From Citromicrobium sp. JLT1363 (GTDB taxonomy: Bacteria > Pseudomonadota > Alphaproteobacteria > Sphingomonadales > Sphingomonadaceae): DNA of 64,000 bases. The stretch lies in the NCBI RefSeq assembly GCF_000186705.1, contig NZ_AEUE01000006.1:62001-126000 (forward strand). Direction: 5' to 3'. The translations under genes and the position numbers were made by a program. Under the pieces are notes generated by a model that was not told the origin of the DNA, did no database searches, and worked only from the letters and a program-made list of their open reading frames with translations. Shown one piece after another: positions 1 through 8,838 of this stretch; position 1 is the first letter of the stretch; each line of letters begins with the position of its first letter.

Positions 1-877
1 CGCCGGTTCGGTGATCCTGGCGGGCGTTCTGCTGAAGCTGGGCGGCTATGGCTTCATCCGCTTCAGCCTGCCCATGTTCCCCGAGGCATCTGCCCAGTTC
101 GTCTGGCTGGTCTTCGGCCTCAGCATGGCTGCGGTGGTCATCACCAGCCTGATCGCGCTGGTCCAGCAGGACATGAAGAAGCTGATCGCCTACTCTTCGG
201 TCGCGCATATGGCGATCGTGACGGCCGGCCTGTTCGCCTTCAACTTCCAGGGTCTCGAAGGCGCGATGGTGATGATGCTGAGCCACGGGCTCGTCTCGGG
301 CGCGCTGTTCCTGTGCGTGGGCGTGATCTACGACCGGCTGCACACGCGTGAGATCGCCCGCTACGGCGGCCTGGCCACCAACATGCCGCGCTACGCGCTG
401 TTCTTCCTGCTGTTCACCATGGCGAGCATCGGTCTGCCCGGCACCAGCGGCTTCGTGGCCGAGTTCATCAGCCTTGCAGGCGTGTACCAGATTTCCAGCA
501 CCACCACCTTCGTGCTGACCACGGGCATCATTCTGGGCGCGGGTTACATGCTGTACCTTTACCGCCGCGTGGTCTTCGGCGAACAGAAGAACGCGGACGC
601 CGCCGCGATGCCCGATCTGAATGCGCGCGAATGGCTGATGCTGACGCCCGTCGCTGCAGCCGTGCTGTGGATGGGCGTCTATCCCGAAAGCTTCCTTGCC
701 CCCATGCGCAGTGACATCGCCGCAGTAGAGGCGCGTATCGCGCGCGCCGCGCCGCAGGGCGATGCCATGCCGGTTGCGGGCGAGCCGCGCGAGCATGCCG
801 CCAATTACGTCGCGGGCGATCATGGTGGCGGTGAAGGCGAACACGGCGGTTCCGCCGGGACCGAGAGCGAACATTGA
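1..877 (+). CDS. nuoM: NADH-quinone oxidoreductase subunit M (5' end outside window)
   Basis: This is the C-terminal 291 residues of a proton-pumping membrane subunit of respiratory complex I. The frame is open to the window edge, so the start lies upstream. It is a series of hydrophobic helices and contains the antiporter-family signature QQDMKKLIAYSSVAHM, whose lysine lies in the proton channel in this family. The last 35 or so residues form a hydrophilic tail rich in Gly, His and Glu, longer than in many NuoM proteins. The stop overlaps the start of nuoN by one base, so the two are co-translated. Identification is by family knowledge of NuoM/L/N signatures and by nuoN following directly. 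Confidence 0.95.
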   Translation, partial: AGSVILAGVLLKLGGYGFIRFSLPMFPEASAQFVWLVFGLSMAAVVITSLIALVQQDMKKLIAYSSVAHMAIVTAGLFAFNFQGLEGAMVMMLSHGLVSGALFLCVGVIYDRLHTREIARYGGLATNMPRYALFFLLFTMASIGLPGTSGFVAEFISLAGVYQISSTTTFVLTTGIILGAGYMLYLYRRVVFGEQKNADAAAMPDLNAREWLMLTPVAAAVLWMGVYPESFLAPMRSDIAAVEARIARAAPQGDAMPVAGEPREHAANYVAGDHGGGEGEHGGSAGTESEH

Positions 878-2340
878 TGGACTACGCGAATTCCTTTGGC
901 CACATCGTGCCCGAACTGGTGCTGACCGGTGCGGCGCTGGCGCTGCTGCTGGTTTCCGCCTTCGCGGGCGACAAGGCGAGCCGTCTCGTCTCGATCCTGG
1001 CGGCGGTCGCGCTGGGCGGGGCTGGCGCATTTGCTGCCTCGACCCTCGCCGAGGGTTCGAGCGGTGCAGCCGCAGTGGCCTTCGGCGGCCTCCTGAGCGC
1101 CGATGCCTTCGCGGGCTTTGCCAAGCTGCTGATGTATATCGCGGCGATCGGGTGCCTGATGATCGCACCCGGTTTCTTCGACCATCGCAAGGCGATGAAG
1201 CCCGAATACCCCGTGCTGGTCCTGTTCGCGACGGTGGGCATGAGCATCATGGTCTCCGCGACAGACCTGATCACGCTGTATATCGGCCTAGAACTCAACA
1301 GCCTCGCCGCGTACGTCCTCGCCAGCTTCTTGCGCAACGACAGCCGTTCGGCCGAAGCAGGCCTCAAGTATTTCGTGCTCGGCGCGCTTGCCAGCGGCAT
1401 CCTGCTTTACGGGATGAGCCTGACCTACGGCTTCACCGGGACCACCAGCTTCGACGGAATCCGCATCGCGCAGGAAACCGGCCTCTCGACCGGGGCGCTG
1501 TTCGGCCTGATCTTCGTGCTGGCAGGCCTTGCCTTCAAGATCAGCGCCGTGCCGTTCCACATGTGGACGCCCGACGTGTACGAGGGTGCGCCCACGCCGG
1601 TGACGACCTTCTTCGCCACCGCGCCAAAGGTGGCGGCCATCGTGCTGACCGCGCGCGTCGCGCTCGATGCCTTCGGTTCGCAGCCCGATGCATGGCGGCA
1701 GGTGGTGATCTTCGCCGCGCTAGCCTCCATCGTGGTCGGCGCGCTTGGCGCGATCGGTCAGAACAACCTCAAGCGCCTGCTGGCCTATTCGTCGATCAAC
1801 AATGTCGGCTTCATCCTGGTCGGCCTGGCCGCGGCCAGTGCCGAAGGCGCGAGCGCGATGCTCTTCTACCTCGCGATCTACGTCGTGATGTCGCTCGGCA
1901 GCTTTGCCGCGGTGCTGATGCTGCGCAACGGGGACGGCGACAACCTCGAGACTTTCGAGGATATTGCCGGTCTCTCCAGCACGCGTCCGGGCATTGCCTG
2001 GTGCCTTGCAGCTCTGATGTTCAGCCTTGCGGGCATCCCGCCGCTGATGGGCTTCTTCGCCAAGCTGGCGGTGTTCTGGGCGGTTGTGAACGCCGGGCTG
2101 ATCCCCCTGGCGGTGATCGGCATGGCGGCGAGCGTCATCGGCGCGTTCTATTACCTCAAGTTCGTGAAGGTGATGTTCTTCGACGAGCCTGTCGGGCGCG
2201 CGACCAAGGCGGGGAGCGCCGCACAATGGGCGATCCTGGTGGTATGCACCGTGCTGATCTCCCCGCTGGGCTGGTTCCTGACCGGCGCGCTGGAGACCAT
2301 GACCAATACCGCCGCGGCAGGCCTGTTCGCAGGCGTGTGA
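877..2340 (+). CDS. nuoN: NADH-quinone oxidoreductase subunit N
   Basis: A 487-residue polytopic membrane protein, the last antiporter-like subunit of complex I, which couples quinone reduction to proton export across the inner membrane. The signature NNLKRLLAYSSINNVGF is the NuoN counterpart of the NuoM channel motif, and the length is normal for the family. The ATG overlaps the nuoM stop (TGATG). An in-frame TTG lies three bases earlier and is less likely. This ends the nuo operon, and birA follows after 22 bases, probably on the same transcript. Confidence 0.96.
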   Translation: MDYANSFGHIVPELVLTGAALALLLVSAFAGDKASRLVSILAAVALGGAGAFAASTLAEGSSGAAAVAFGGLLSADAFAGFAKLLMYIAAIGCLMIAPGFFDHRKAMKPEYPVLVLFATVGMSIMVSATDLITLYIGLELNSLAAYVLASFLRNDSRSAEAGLKYFVLGALASGILLYGMSLTYGFTGTTSFDGIRIAQETGLSTGALFGLIFVLAGLAFKISAVPFHMWTPDVYEGAPTPVTTFFATAPKVAAIVLTARVALDAFGSQPDAWRQVVIFAALASIVVGALGAIGQNNLKRLLAYSSINNVGFILVGLAAASAEGASAMLFYLAIYVVMSLGSFAAVLMLRNGDGDNLETFEDIAGLSSTRPGIAWCLAALMFSLAGIPPLMGFFAKLAVFWAVVNAGLIPLAVIGMAASVIGAFYYLKFVKVMFFDEPVGRATKAGSAAQWAILVVCTVLISPLGWFLTGALETMTNTAAAGLFAGV

Positions 2341-2362
2341 CCCGGGCTGCCACGGCTCGACC

Positions 2363-3073
2363 TTGATCCGCACAGTCCCCGAGACCGGCTCTACCAATGC
2401 CGACCTGCTGCACGCGCTGCGCGCTGGCGAGCCGGTGGCCGAAGGCGACTGGCTGGTGGCCGACCGGCAGAGCGCCGGGCGGGGCAGGCATGGGCGTGGA
2501 TGGTACGACGGATACGGCAACTTCATGGGTTCGACCATCGTTCGCATCCATCCCGGCCAGCCGCCCGCGCACACGCTGTCCCTGCTTACCGCGGTCGCGC
2601 TTTTCGATACGATCCATACGCTGGTGCCCGCGCTGCATCGTCTGGTGCTCAAGTGGCCCAACGATCTGCTGATCGGCGATGCGAAGCTGTCGGGCATCCT
2701 GCTGGAAGCCGAGCGCGATGCCGTGGTGGTCGGCGTTGGCGTCAATCTCGTGTCTGCCCCGCAACTGCCCGACCGCAAAAGTGCGGCGCTGACCGAGTTC
2801 GGACCTGCGCCCAATCGTGATGCCTTTGCGGAGAGCCTCGCCGCGCATTTCGCAACCGAGCTTGAACGCTGGCGGACCTACGGGCTCGAACCGCTGGTCC
2901 GCAGCTGGAACGCGGCCAGCATGCCGAGCGGAACGCCGATCAGCGTGCACGAGCCCGACGGGGGGAGGGTAAGCGGCAAGTTCGACGGGCTCGAGCCCGA
3001 CGGATCGATGCGACTGCGCTTGGCCGACGGGTCCACGCGTGTCATTCACGCCGGCGACGTAATGCTCGCCTGA
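2363..3073 (+). CDS. birA: biotin--[acetyl-CoA-carboxylase] ligase
   Basis: A 236-residue biotin protein ligase that makes biotinyl-AMP and transfers biotin to the BCCP subunit of acetyl-CoA carboxylase. The N-terminal ETGSTNADL and the biotinyl-AMP loop SAGRGRHGRGW (around residues 38-48) are diagnostic, and KWPNDL follows. There is no N-terminal helix-turn-helix, so this is the monofunctional form that cannot act as the biotin repressor. The only convenient start is TTG at 2363. No ATG precedes it in frame after the nuoN stop. It sits between nuoN and coaX, a common order in Sphingomonadales. Confidence 0.93.
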   Translation: MIRTVPETGSTNADLLHALRAGEPVAEGDWLVADRQSAGRGRHGRGWYDGYGNFMGSTIVRIHPGQPPAHTLSLLTAVALFDTIHTLVPALHRLVLKWPNDLLIGDAKLSGILLEAERDAVVVGVGVNLVSAPQLPDRKSAALTEFGPAPNRDAFAESLAAHFATELERWRTYGLEPLVRSWNAASMPSGTPISVHEPDGGRVSGKFDGLEPDGSMRLRLADGSTRVIHAGDVMLA

Positions 3074-3097
3074 TTCCGGCGTTAGAGGAACCCAGCA

Positions 3098-3880
3098 ATG
3101 CTTCTCGCGATCGATGTAGGAAACACCAATCTCGTCTTCGCACTCTTCGATGGCGAAGAATTGCGCGCGCGCTGGCGCATCTCCACCGATGGGCGCCGTA
3201 CGGGCGACGAATATGCGGTGTGGCTGTTCCAGCTTCTCGGGATCGAGGGCGTGGCGCGGGAAGACATCACGCACATCATCTTCGGCTCGGTGGTCCCGCG
3301 CGCGGATCACAATCTGACCGTACTGTGCGAAAAATACTTCGGCATCACCCCGATCGTCGCGGGCCATGGCGAGGCCGGGTGGGGTTTCGAGATCGACGTC
3401 GATCTGCCCAGCACGCTGGGTGCGGACCGCGCGCTCAATTGCATCGCGGCGCACGAGATGATCGGCGGCGACATGATCGTGGTCGATTTCGGCACCGCGA
3501 CCAAATTCGAGGTGGTCGACTATAATGGCGCCTACAAGGGCGGGATCATCGCGCCGGGCATCAACCTTTCGCTCGATGCGCTGGTCGGCCGGACGGCCAA
3601 GCTCCCCCGTATCGCCATCGAAGCGCCTGAAACCAAAAGCGTAATTGGCCGGAACACCGAAGACCAGATGCTGATTGGTGTCTTCTGGGGCTACGTCGCC
3701 ATGATGGAAGGCCTGATCGCGCGGATGAAGAACGAAATCGGTCGTCCGACCAAGGTTGTCGCCACGGGCGGCCTCTCGGTCTTGTTCGACGACCATACCG
3801 GCATATTTGATGTCGTAGACACAGATCTGACGATCCGGGGCCTGCAACTGCTCGCCAGGCGGACGATCAGCAAAGGATAA
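3098..3880 (+). CDS. coaX: type III pantothenate kinase
   Basis: A 260-residue cytosolic enzyme that phosphorylates pantothenate, the first step of coenzyme A synthesis. It shows the ASKHA-fold signatures AIDVGNTN at the N-terminus and [13 protein letters not shown] in the middle, with the conserved GADRALN before it and NTEDQM later. A purine-rich ribosome site (GAGGAA) lies about 8 bases before the ATG. The length matches the CoaX family. The rnj start follows one base after the stop, so the two are likely translationally coupled. Confidence 0.96.
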   Translation: MLLAIDVGNTNLVFALFDGEELRARWRISTDGRRTGDEYAVWLFQLLGIEGVAREDITHIIFGSVVPRADHNLTVLCEKYFGITPIVAGHGEAGWGFEIDVDLPSTLGADRALNCIAAHEMIGGDMIVVDFGTATKFEVVDYNGAYKGGIIAPGINLSLDALVGRTAKLPRIAIEAPETKSVIGRNTEDQMLIGVFWGYVAMMEGLIARMKNEIGRPTKVVATGGLSVLFDDHTGIFDVVDTDLTIRGLQLLARRTISKG

Positions 3881-3881
3881 T

Positions 3882-5531
3882 ATGAAAAAGAACTTCAAGC
3901 CGGAGAACGAACTCCTCTTCCTGGCGCTCGGCGGATCGGGCGAGATCGGGATGAACGTCAATCTCTACGGCTGCGACGGCAAGTGGCTGATGGTCGATCT
4001 CGGCATGACCTTCGGCGCGAACGAATACCCGGGTATCGAACTGGTCTTCGCCGATCTGGAATTCATCGAGGATCGCGCCAAGGATCTGCTCGGCATCGTG
4101 CTGACCCACGCGCACGAAGATCATATCGGTGCCATTCCCTATTTCGCAGCCGATCTGGGCGTGCCGCTTTACGCGACGCCCTTCACGGCCGAACTCGTCA
4201 GGCGCAAGTTGCAGGAGGCCCAGCTCGAAAAGGAGGTGCCACTGCACATCGTGCGCGAAGGCGACGATGACATGCAGATCGGGCCCTTCGGCATCCGCTA
4301 CCTGCCGCTCGCCCACTCGATCGCGGAAGGCAATGCGCTGCTGATCGACACGCCCTATGGCAAGGTCTTCCATACCGGCGACTGGAAGCTGGACGAGGAC
4401 CCTATCATCGGCGAGCCGACCACCGAGGAAGAGCTGCGCGCCATTGGCGACGAGGGCGTGCTGGCGCTGGTGTGCGACAGCACCAACGTCTTCAATCCCG
4501 AACCGAGCGGATCGGAAGGCGCCGTCTTCAAGGGCCTGCTGGAGGAAGTGCAGAACTGGCCGGACAGGCGCGTGGTCGTATCGACTTTCGCCTCCAACGT
4601 GGCCCGCCTGCACACGCTTGGCGAAATTGCCAGAGAGACGGGCCGCGAAATCGTGATCGCAGGCCGTTCGCTTGAGCGCATGCTCGAGGTCAGCCAGGAA
4701 AATGGCTACCTCACCGACTTTCCCGAGCGGGTCGATTGGGACACCGCGATGAACCTGCCGCGCGGCAAGGTGCTGATCATCGCCACCGGCGGGCAGGGCG
4801 AACCGCGCGCGGCACTGAGCCGGATGGCGGACAAGAACCACCCGCTCGAACTGTCGCGCGGCGATGTGGTGCTGTTCTCAAGCCGTCAGATTCCCGGCAA
4901 TGAACTTTCCATCGGCAAGGTGATGAACCAGCTTGCCGAACGCGGGATCGAGATGGTGACGGACCGGCAGAGCATGATTCACGTCTCCGGCCATCCGGGG
5001 CGGCCCGAACTCCAGGCGCTCTACGAATGGCTGCAGCCCGAAGTGCTGGTGCCGGTGCATGGCGAGCTGCGCCACATGCAGGAGCAGGCACGCCTCGGGC
5101 TGGCGGAGGGCATTCCGCATGCGATCTTCCAGAAGAACGGCGATATCGTGAGCCTGGCCCCGGGCGAGCCCGGCAAGATCGGGCGGGTGCCGACCGGGCG
5201 CCTCGTACTGGATGGCGATCTCATCATTCCCGCAGACGGCGGCGCGATTACCGAAAGGCGGCGCCTTGCGCGCGATGGCGTGCTGATCGTGGCGGTGACA
5301 GGGCAGGAAGAGGTGACGATCCGCGCGCTCGGCCTGCCGCTGGACGAGGATTTCCCCGATTTCGAGGCCGAGGCCACGCGCGACATCCAGTCTGCCTTGC
5401 GCGGCCTGCGCGGGCGCGATGCGAAGGACCCCAAGGCCCGGCACGAAGCTGCACGCCTTGCCGCGCGCCGCGCTGCCAACCGCTGGTCGGGCAAGCGTCC
5501 GCAGGTCCAGGTCATCATGCCGGAGGCGTGA
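3882..5531 (+). CDS. rnj: ribonuclease J
   Basis: A 549-residue metallo-beta-lactamase/beta-CASP ribonuclease, which in this family is a 5'-3' exonuclease (and sometimes endonuclease) in rRNA maturation and mRNA turnover. The zinc-binding HAHEDH motif is at about residues 75-80 after VLTH, followed by the beta-CASP region with SGHPGRPEL and VHGELRHM. The C-terminus is basic and Arg/Ala-rich, a likely RNA-contact tail. The start is supported by AAAGGA about 5 bases upstream. The next gene begins one base past the stop. Confidence 0.96.
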   Translation: MKKNFKPENELLFLALGGSGEIGMNVNLYGCDGKWLMVDLGMTFGANEYPGIELVFADLEFIEDRAKDLLGIVLTHAHEDHIGAIPYFAADLGVPLYATPFTAELVRRKLQEAQLEKEVPLHIVREGDDDMQIGPFGIRYLPLAHSIAEGNALLIDTPYGKVFHTGDWKLDEDPIIGEPTTEEELRAIGDEGVLALVCDSTNVFNPEPSGSEGAVFKGLLEEVQNWPDRRVVVSTFASNVARLHTLGEIARETGREIVIAGRSLERMLEVSQENGYLTDFPERVDWDTAMNLPRGKVLIIATGGQGEPRAALSRMADKNHPLELSRGDVVLFSSRQIPGNELSIGKVMNQLAERGIEMVTDRQSMIHVSGHPGRPELQALYEWLQPEVLVPVHGELRHMQEQARLGLAEGIPHAIFQKNGDIVSLAPGEPGKIGRVPTGRLVLDGDLIIPADGGAITERRRLARDGVLIVAVTGQEEVTIRALGLPLDEDFPDFEAEATRDIQSALRGLRGRDAKDPKARHEAARLAARRAANRWSGKRPQVQVIMPEA

Positions 5532-5532
5532 G

Positions 5533-5811
5533 ATGAGTGGCTGGTCGATCCTCGCGATCTACATCCTGGTATGGATCTTCGTCGCCTTCGTGCTGCTGCC
5601 GTTCGGGGTGCGCACGGACGAGGAAATGGGCGTCGATCTGGTGCCGGGTCAGGCCGAGAGCGCGCCGGCCAATTTCCGGCCGGGCAGGCTGGCTCTGCGC
5701 GCTGCGGCGATTGCGGCCGTGCTGACGGCGATCTGGGTGCTCAACTGGGAGAACGGATGGGTCACGCGCGAGACATTCGACTTCCTGCTTCCGCCCGGCC
5801 AGCGCGGCTGA
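5533..5811 (+). CDS. DUF1467 family membrane protein
   Basis: A 92-residue protein with two membrane helices (about residues 4-24 and 54-72). Between them is a conserved loop, LPFGVRTDEE, that marks the alphaproteobacterial DUF1467 family. The function is unknown. The start chosen is the ATG one base after the rnj stop; an open frame continues upstream into rnj but gives no family-like sequence. It belongs to the same run of closely spaced genes as coaX and rnj, as in other Sphingomonadales. Confidence 0.88.
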   Translation: MSGWSILAIYILVWIFVAFVLLPFGVRTDEEMGVDLVPGQAESAPANFRPGRLALRAAAIAAVLTAIWVLNWENGWVTRETFDFLLPPGQRG

Positions 5812-5827
5812 TCCACCCGAAGGCGCG

Positions 5828-8272
5828 TCAGCTGGTCCGCAGCCGGTCGAGCGCCTGCGCCATCGCCACGTAGAGCTTTCCGACTTCGGAGCCCAGCAGC
5901 GTTACCGCCAGCGCATTGCCGTCTCGCGTGGACAGCAGCGTGCGCAGCATAGCCTCGAAATCGTGGATGTAGCGGTTGACGTGGGCGCGGAAATCATCGT
6001 CCTCGTCGTACAGCTCCGCGATCTCGCGCGCCTGCCGATTGTCGAGCAGACGGACCGCGCGACGGGTGAAGATGCCCCGATCCCCGCGCAGGTAGCTGGC
6101 CCATGCCGTGTCCGCGACTTCGCTCGACAGCGACTTGGTGATGTCGATGGCGTTGGAATTGAGGCTTTCGGTTATCAGCGCCACGCGCCGCGCGAAATCA
6201 TGGTCGACCTGCTCTTCCGCCCGCTCGCGCGCGACGGACACGCGCGTCTCGAGGTTGCCGGCGAGTTCGTTCACCAGCGCGAGCTGATCGCGCAGCTGGC
6301 GGGCCGCCTCGCGCGCGGCTTCGGCGGATCGCTCGGTCGCCTGGCGCAGTTCGCCCAAGGCTTCGTCGGCCTGCGCCCGCATGGCATCTCCGACGCTCTC
6401 CGCGGCGTTCTCGCCGATCTGCGCGCCGAGTTCGCGGCCTTCGCCGCTGGCAAAGCTCTCCAGCAGCGCGTGCGCCTTTTCCGTCGAGCGTTCCAGCTGG
6501 CCGATCGCGCCGGTGACGTGCGTGGCAGTGGCCTCGGCAACGGCGCCCGCTTCCTCGTCGAGCAGGGCGAGGGCGGTGCGAAGCGCGGCGATATTCTCGC
6601 TCATGGTGTCGCGGGTTCTTGAGAGCCTGTCGTCGATCCGGTCGGCATCGGAGAGTATCTCCTGGCCCTTCTCGCGTGCGTCGATGACGTAGGCAGAGAG
6701 ATGCTCGCTCTTCTGCGCGCCTTCGTCGATCGTGCGGCGCAGTTTCTCGCCGTTTTCCCGGAGGGTTTCGAGCCGTGCCTCGGCTGCTTCCATCGCCTGG
6801 GGCAGGACCTCGCGGCTATGCTTCGCACCTGCCTGGATGATCTCGAGCAGGCGCACACCCGCCTCGGTCGCGTCGTCGAGCGTTTCGCGCAAGGCTGCGA
6901 GATCGTCCGTACCGCTTTCCAGCCGTTCCTCGAGGGTTCGGGTCGAATCGAGAAGTGTGTCTCTGGCCCCGGATGCCTGCTGCGCGATTTCTTCGATCCG
7001 CGCGCTGGCACTGGCCATGCGATCTGCGGTTTCCTCGGCTGCTTCGGCAATCTCGCGGCTGATCGCCTGATGGCTTTCGCGCCGTTGCGTCACTGCCGCG
7101 TCGATTGCGGCGAGCCGGTTTTCGAGCGAGTTCATGGCCCGGCTCTCGACCTCTTCCAGCCGGGCGCGGCGGGCCTCGACCCATCCGACGAAATCCCTGT
7201 CGCGTGTGCGCATGGATTCGTCGATCCGCTCGGCTTCGTCGCGCAGACTGGCAAGCCGGTCCTGCGCCGATCCCATCGCCTGTTCGTCGATCGACTGGAC
7301 GTGTGCGATTGCTTCGGTCAGCTGCTCGCGCAGCGTGTCGATCCGCTGTCGCGCTACCGCCAGCGCCTCATCCTCGCGTTCGTCCATCTCGCTGCGGAAG
7401 CTGTCGCTCCGCTCGCGCAGCGCGGCGAAGCGGGCATCGGCCATTGCTTCGAGTTCGGAAACGCGATCGCCCAGCGTGGTCAGCGTGCGGTCTACCTGGC
7501 TGTGGAAATGGAGCGCGTGCCGTTCCCCCGCTTCGCCGAATTCGTTGAGCTTCTCCAGCCCTTCGCGCAGGCGATGGAGCGCGCCCTGCGCCTTCTCGCC
7601 CGCCGAACCTACCGCATTGGCCGCATCGCGCGATGCGTTGGAGATGACTGGCAGATCGTCGCGCAGCTTGGCCATGTTGGCGAGCGCAGTTTCCGATACG
7701 CGGGCGATCCGTTCCACTTCTTCGCCGTTCTCGGCCACCAGCAGCTCGATCCGGTCGGCGTTCTCGGACAGGCGCGAGGCGGCCACGCGTCCATGCGTTT
7801 CCAGCTCGCGCGTCTGGCGGGTGAGGAAATCGCGCGCGAGGCCAAGCTCGCGGTTGACGGTGGAAAGCCGCGCTTCGAATTCACCGAGATCGGCTGCGGC
7901 GGCGCGTGCGGTCGCACGGAAATGCGCGCTCTGTCTGGCGGCGCGCTGGCTCGCCATATGCCATGCGAACAGGATCAGGAGCGCAGGCACCGCCCATGCG
8001 GTGATGGCCTCGCTCCATTCGGCAAGGTCCAGCGCGATGAAGCGCTGCGGCCCGTTCGCCAGCACGAAAAACCCGGTCCAGCCCAGCAGGGCGAGCGCGG
8101 CAATGGCCGTCGCAAGGGGGGCGGCAACCAGGGGCATCCGCTCCGGCACGGACGAATCCGCCGATGCTGCCAGCCCGTCCGCCGGCGCGGATTGCGTACC
8201 CTGTGCAGGTTGGGGCGAGCCAGCGTCGCGCCCTGCCTCATCAACGGCTCTGATCGAAGTACCCCCGTCCAT
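5828..8272 (-). CDS. large membrane-anchored coiled-coil protein, function unknown
   Basis: An 814-residue protein I do not recognise by family. Two hydrophobic segments lie near the N-terminus (about residues 45-70 and 88-105), after a Pro/Ala-rich leader. Residues 105 to about 680 are Glu/Arg/Ala/Leu-rich with heptad-like spacing and almost no Pro or Gly, so a long coiled coil is inferred. A less repetitive 120-residue C-terminal part (from about FARRVALITES onward) looks globular. ATG at 8272 is preferred to GTG six bases upstream. It faces rnj/DUF1467 and diverges from the Hpt-like gene. A structural or envelope-tethering role is possible but not shown. Confidence 0.82.
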   Translation of the reverse strand: MDGGTSIRAVDEAGRDAGSPQPAQGTQSAPADGLAASADSSVPERMPLVAAPLATAIAALALLGWTGFFVLANGPQRFIALDLAEWSEAITAWAVPALLILFAWHMASQRAARQSAHFRATARAAAADLGEFEARLSTVNRELGLARDFLTRQTRELETHGRVAASRLSENADRIELLVAENGEEVERIARVSETALANMAKLRDDLPVISNASRDAANAVGSAGEKAQGALHRLREGLEKLNEFGEAGERHALHFHSQVDRTLTTLGDRVSELEAMADARFAALRERSDSFRSEMDEREDEALAVARQRIDTLREQLTEAIAHVQSIDEQAMGSAQDRLASLRDEAERIDESMRTRDRDFVGWVEARRARLEEVESRAMNSLENRLAAIDAAVTQRRESHQAISREIAEAAEETADRMASASARIEEIAQQASGARDTLLDSTRTLEERLESGTDDLAALRETLDDATEAGVRLLEIIQAGAKHSREVLPQAMEAAEARLETLRENGEKLRRTIDEGAQKSEHLSAYVIDAREKGQEILSDADRIDDRLSRTRDTMSENIAALRTALALLDEEAGAVAEATATHVTGAIGQLERSTEKAHALLESFASGEGRELGAQIGENAAESVGDAMRAQADEALGELRQATERSAEAAREAARQLRDQLALVNELAGNLETRVSVARERAEEQVDHDFARRVALITESLNSNAIDITKSLSSEVADTAWASYLRGDRGIFTRRAVRLLDNRQAREIAELYDEDDDFRAHVNRYIHDFEAMLRTLLSTRDGNALAVTLLGSEVGKLYVAMAQALDRLRTS

Positions 8273-8342
8273 GAACACGATCTATCACGTTTCCCCTGGC
8301 GTTAAACCCCGCGTTAACTGCCCGGCGCCTAGAAAAACGCTT

Positions 8343-8654
8343 ATGGCTTTCGAAAATGCTGCCTTCACTGCGACGCTCGCCGCTGCCGCCGGCGACGACC
8401 CTGCGCTGCTCAGCGAGCTGCGCGGCGCATTTCGCGAAAGTCTTGCCTATCAGGTGGACCTGCTCAAGCGCGCGCGTTGCGACGGCAACTGGCTTGTCGC
8501 GGCGCAGCGGATCAAGGGCCTTGCTGCGAGCTTCCACGCCGACGAGCTGATCACGCTTGCCCAGCAGGCGGTAGAAGCTGCGCCGGGCGATCCCGTCGCC
8601 CTGCGTGGGCTGGACGGGTTTCTGGCCGACTTCGACAGCGTCCCGACCGACTGA
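8343..8654 (+). CDS. Hpt-like protein lacking the phospho-accepting histidine
   Basis: A 103-residue, all-helical acidic protein resembling a histidine phosphotransfer domain over most of its length. It has a DDPALLSELRGAF-type helix and then QRIKGLAASFHADEL, which matches the Hpt core H-x-L-K-G-x-A plus the following helix. The position expected for the phospho-histidine, three before the conserved Lys58, is Gln55. The gene diverges from the coiled-coil gene and is followed by a hairpin (8677-8697) and then two genes including a histidine-less kinase-like protein. If the Hpt assignment is right it should not carry phosphate, so a docking or inhibitory role is the likely alternative. A chance helical resemblance cannot be excluded. 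Confidence 0.68.
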   Translation: MAFENAAFTATLAAAAGDDPALLSELRGAFRESLAYQVDLLKRARCDGNWLVAAQRIKGLAASFHADELITLAQQAVEAAPGDPVALRGLDGFLADFDSVPTD

Positions 8655-8676
8655 CCGCCACATCCCGCCGCAAATC

Positions 8677-8697
8677 AGCGCGCCAAACTGGCGCGCT
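8677..8697. repeat. 9-bp perfect inverted repeat, hairpin downstream of the Hpt-like gene
   Basis: AGCGCGCCA and TGGCGCGCT are exact reverse complements separated by AAC, 23 bases after the Hpt-like stop. The hairpin is very stable but has no T-run, so it is either an attenuated terminator or a protein-binding palindrome. Confidence 0.6.
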
Positions 8698-8735
8698 CCA
8701 TGCGCGATTCACATTTCTCATGCGATACACAGCCT

Positions 8736-8750
8736 GTCCCTGTCAGGGAC
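8736..8750. repeat. 7-bp palindrome upstream of the 329-residue gene
   Basis: GTCCCTG and CAGGGAC flank a single T, about 90 bases before the GTG at 8839. Its place in the presumed promoter region of the next two genes makes an operator possible. Nothing else supports this. Confidence 0.4.
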
Positions 8751-8838
8751 TGCACGCGCCATGCTGCTGTGCTAAGCAGATATGCGGCAATCGATCAGGG
8801 ATAATCGCCCCTTAACGATAGCGGGCTAAGCAAGGACG

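Noticed and set aside
762-2366. 534-codon plus-strand frame overlapping nuoM and nuoN
   Set aside because: It overlaps conserved complex I genes in another frame and is Arg/Pro-rich without motifs.
6701-8305. Long plus-strand open frames opposite the coiled-coil gene
   Set aside because: The minus-strand reading gives a coherent membrane and coiled-coil protein. The plus-strand readings are Arg/Ser/Ala-rich shadows, and only the last part (from 8343) is a real separate gene.
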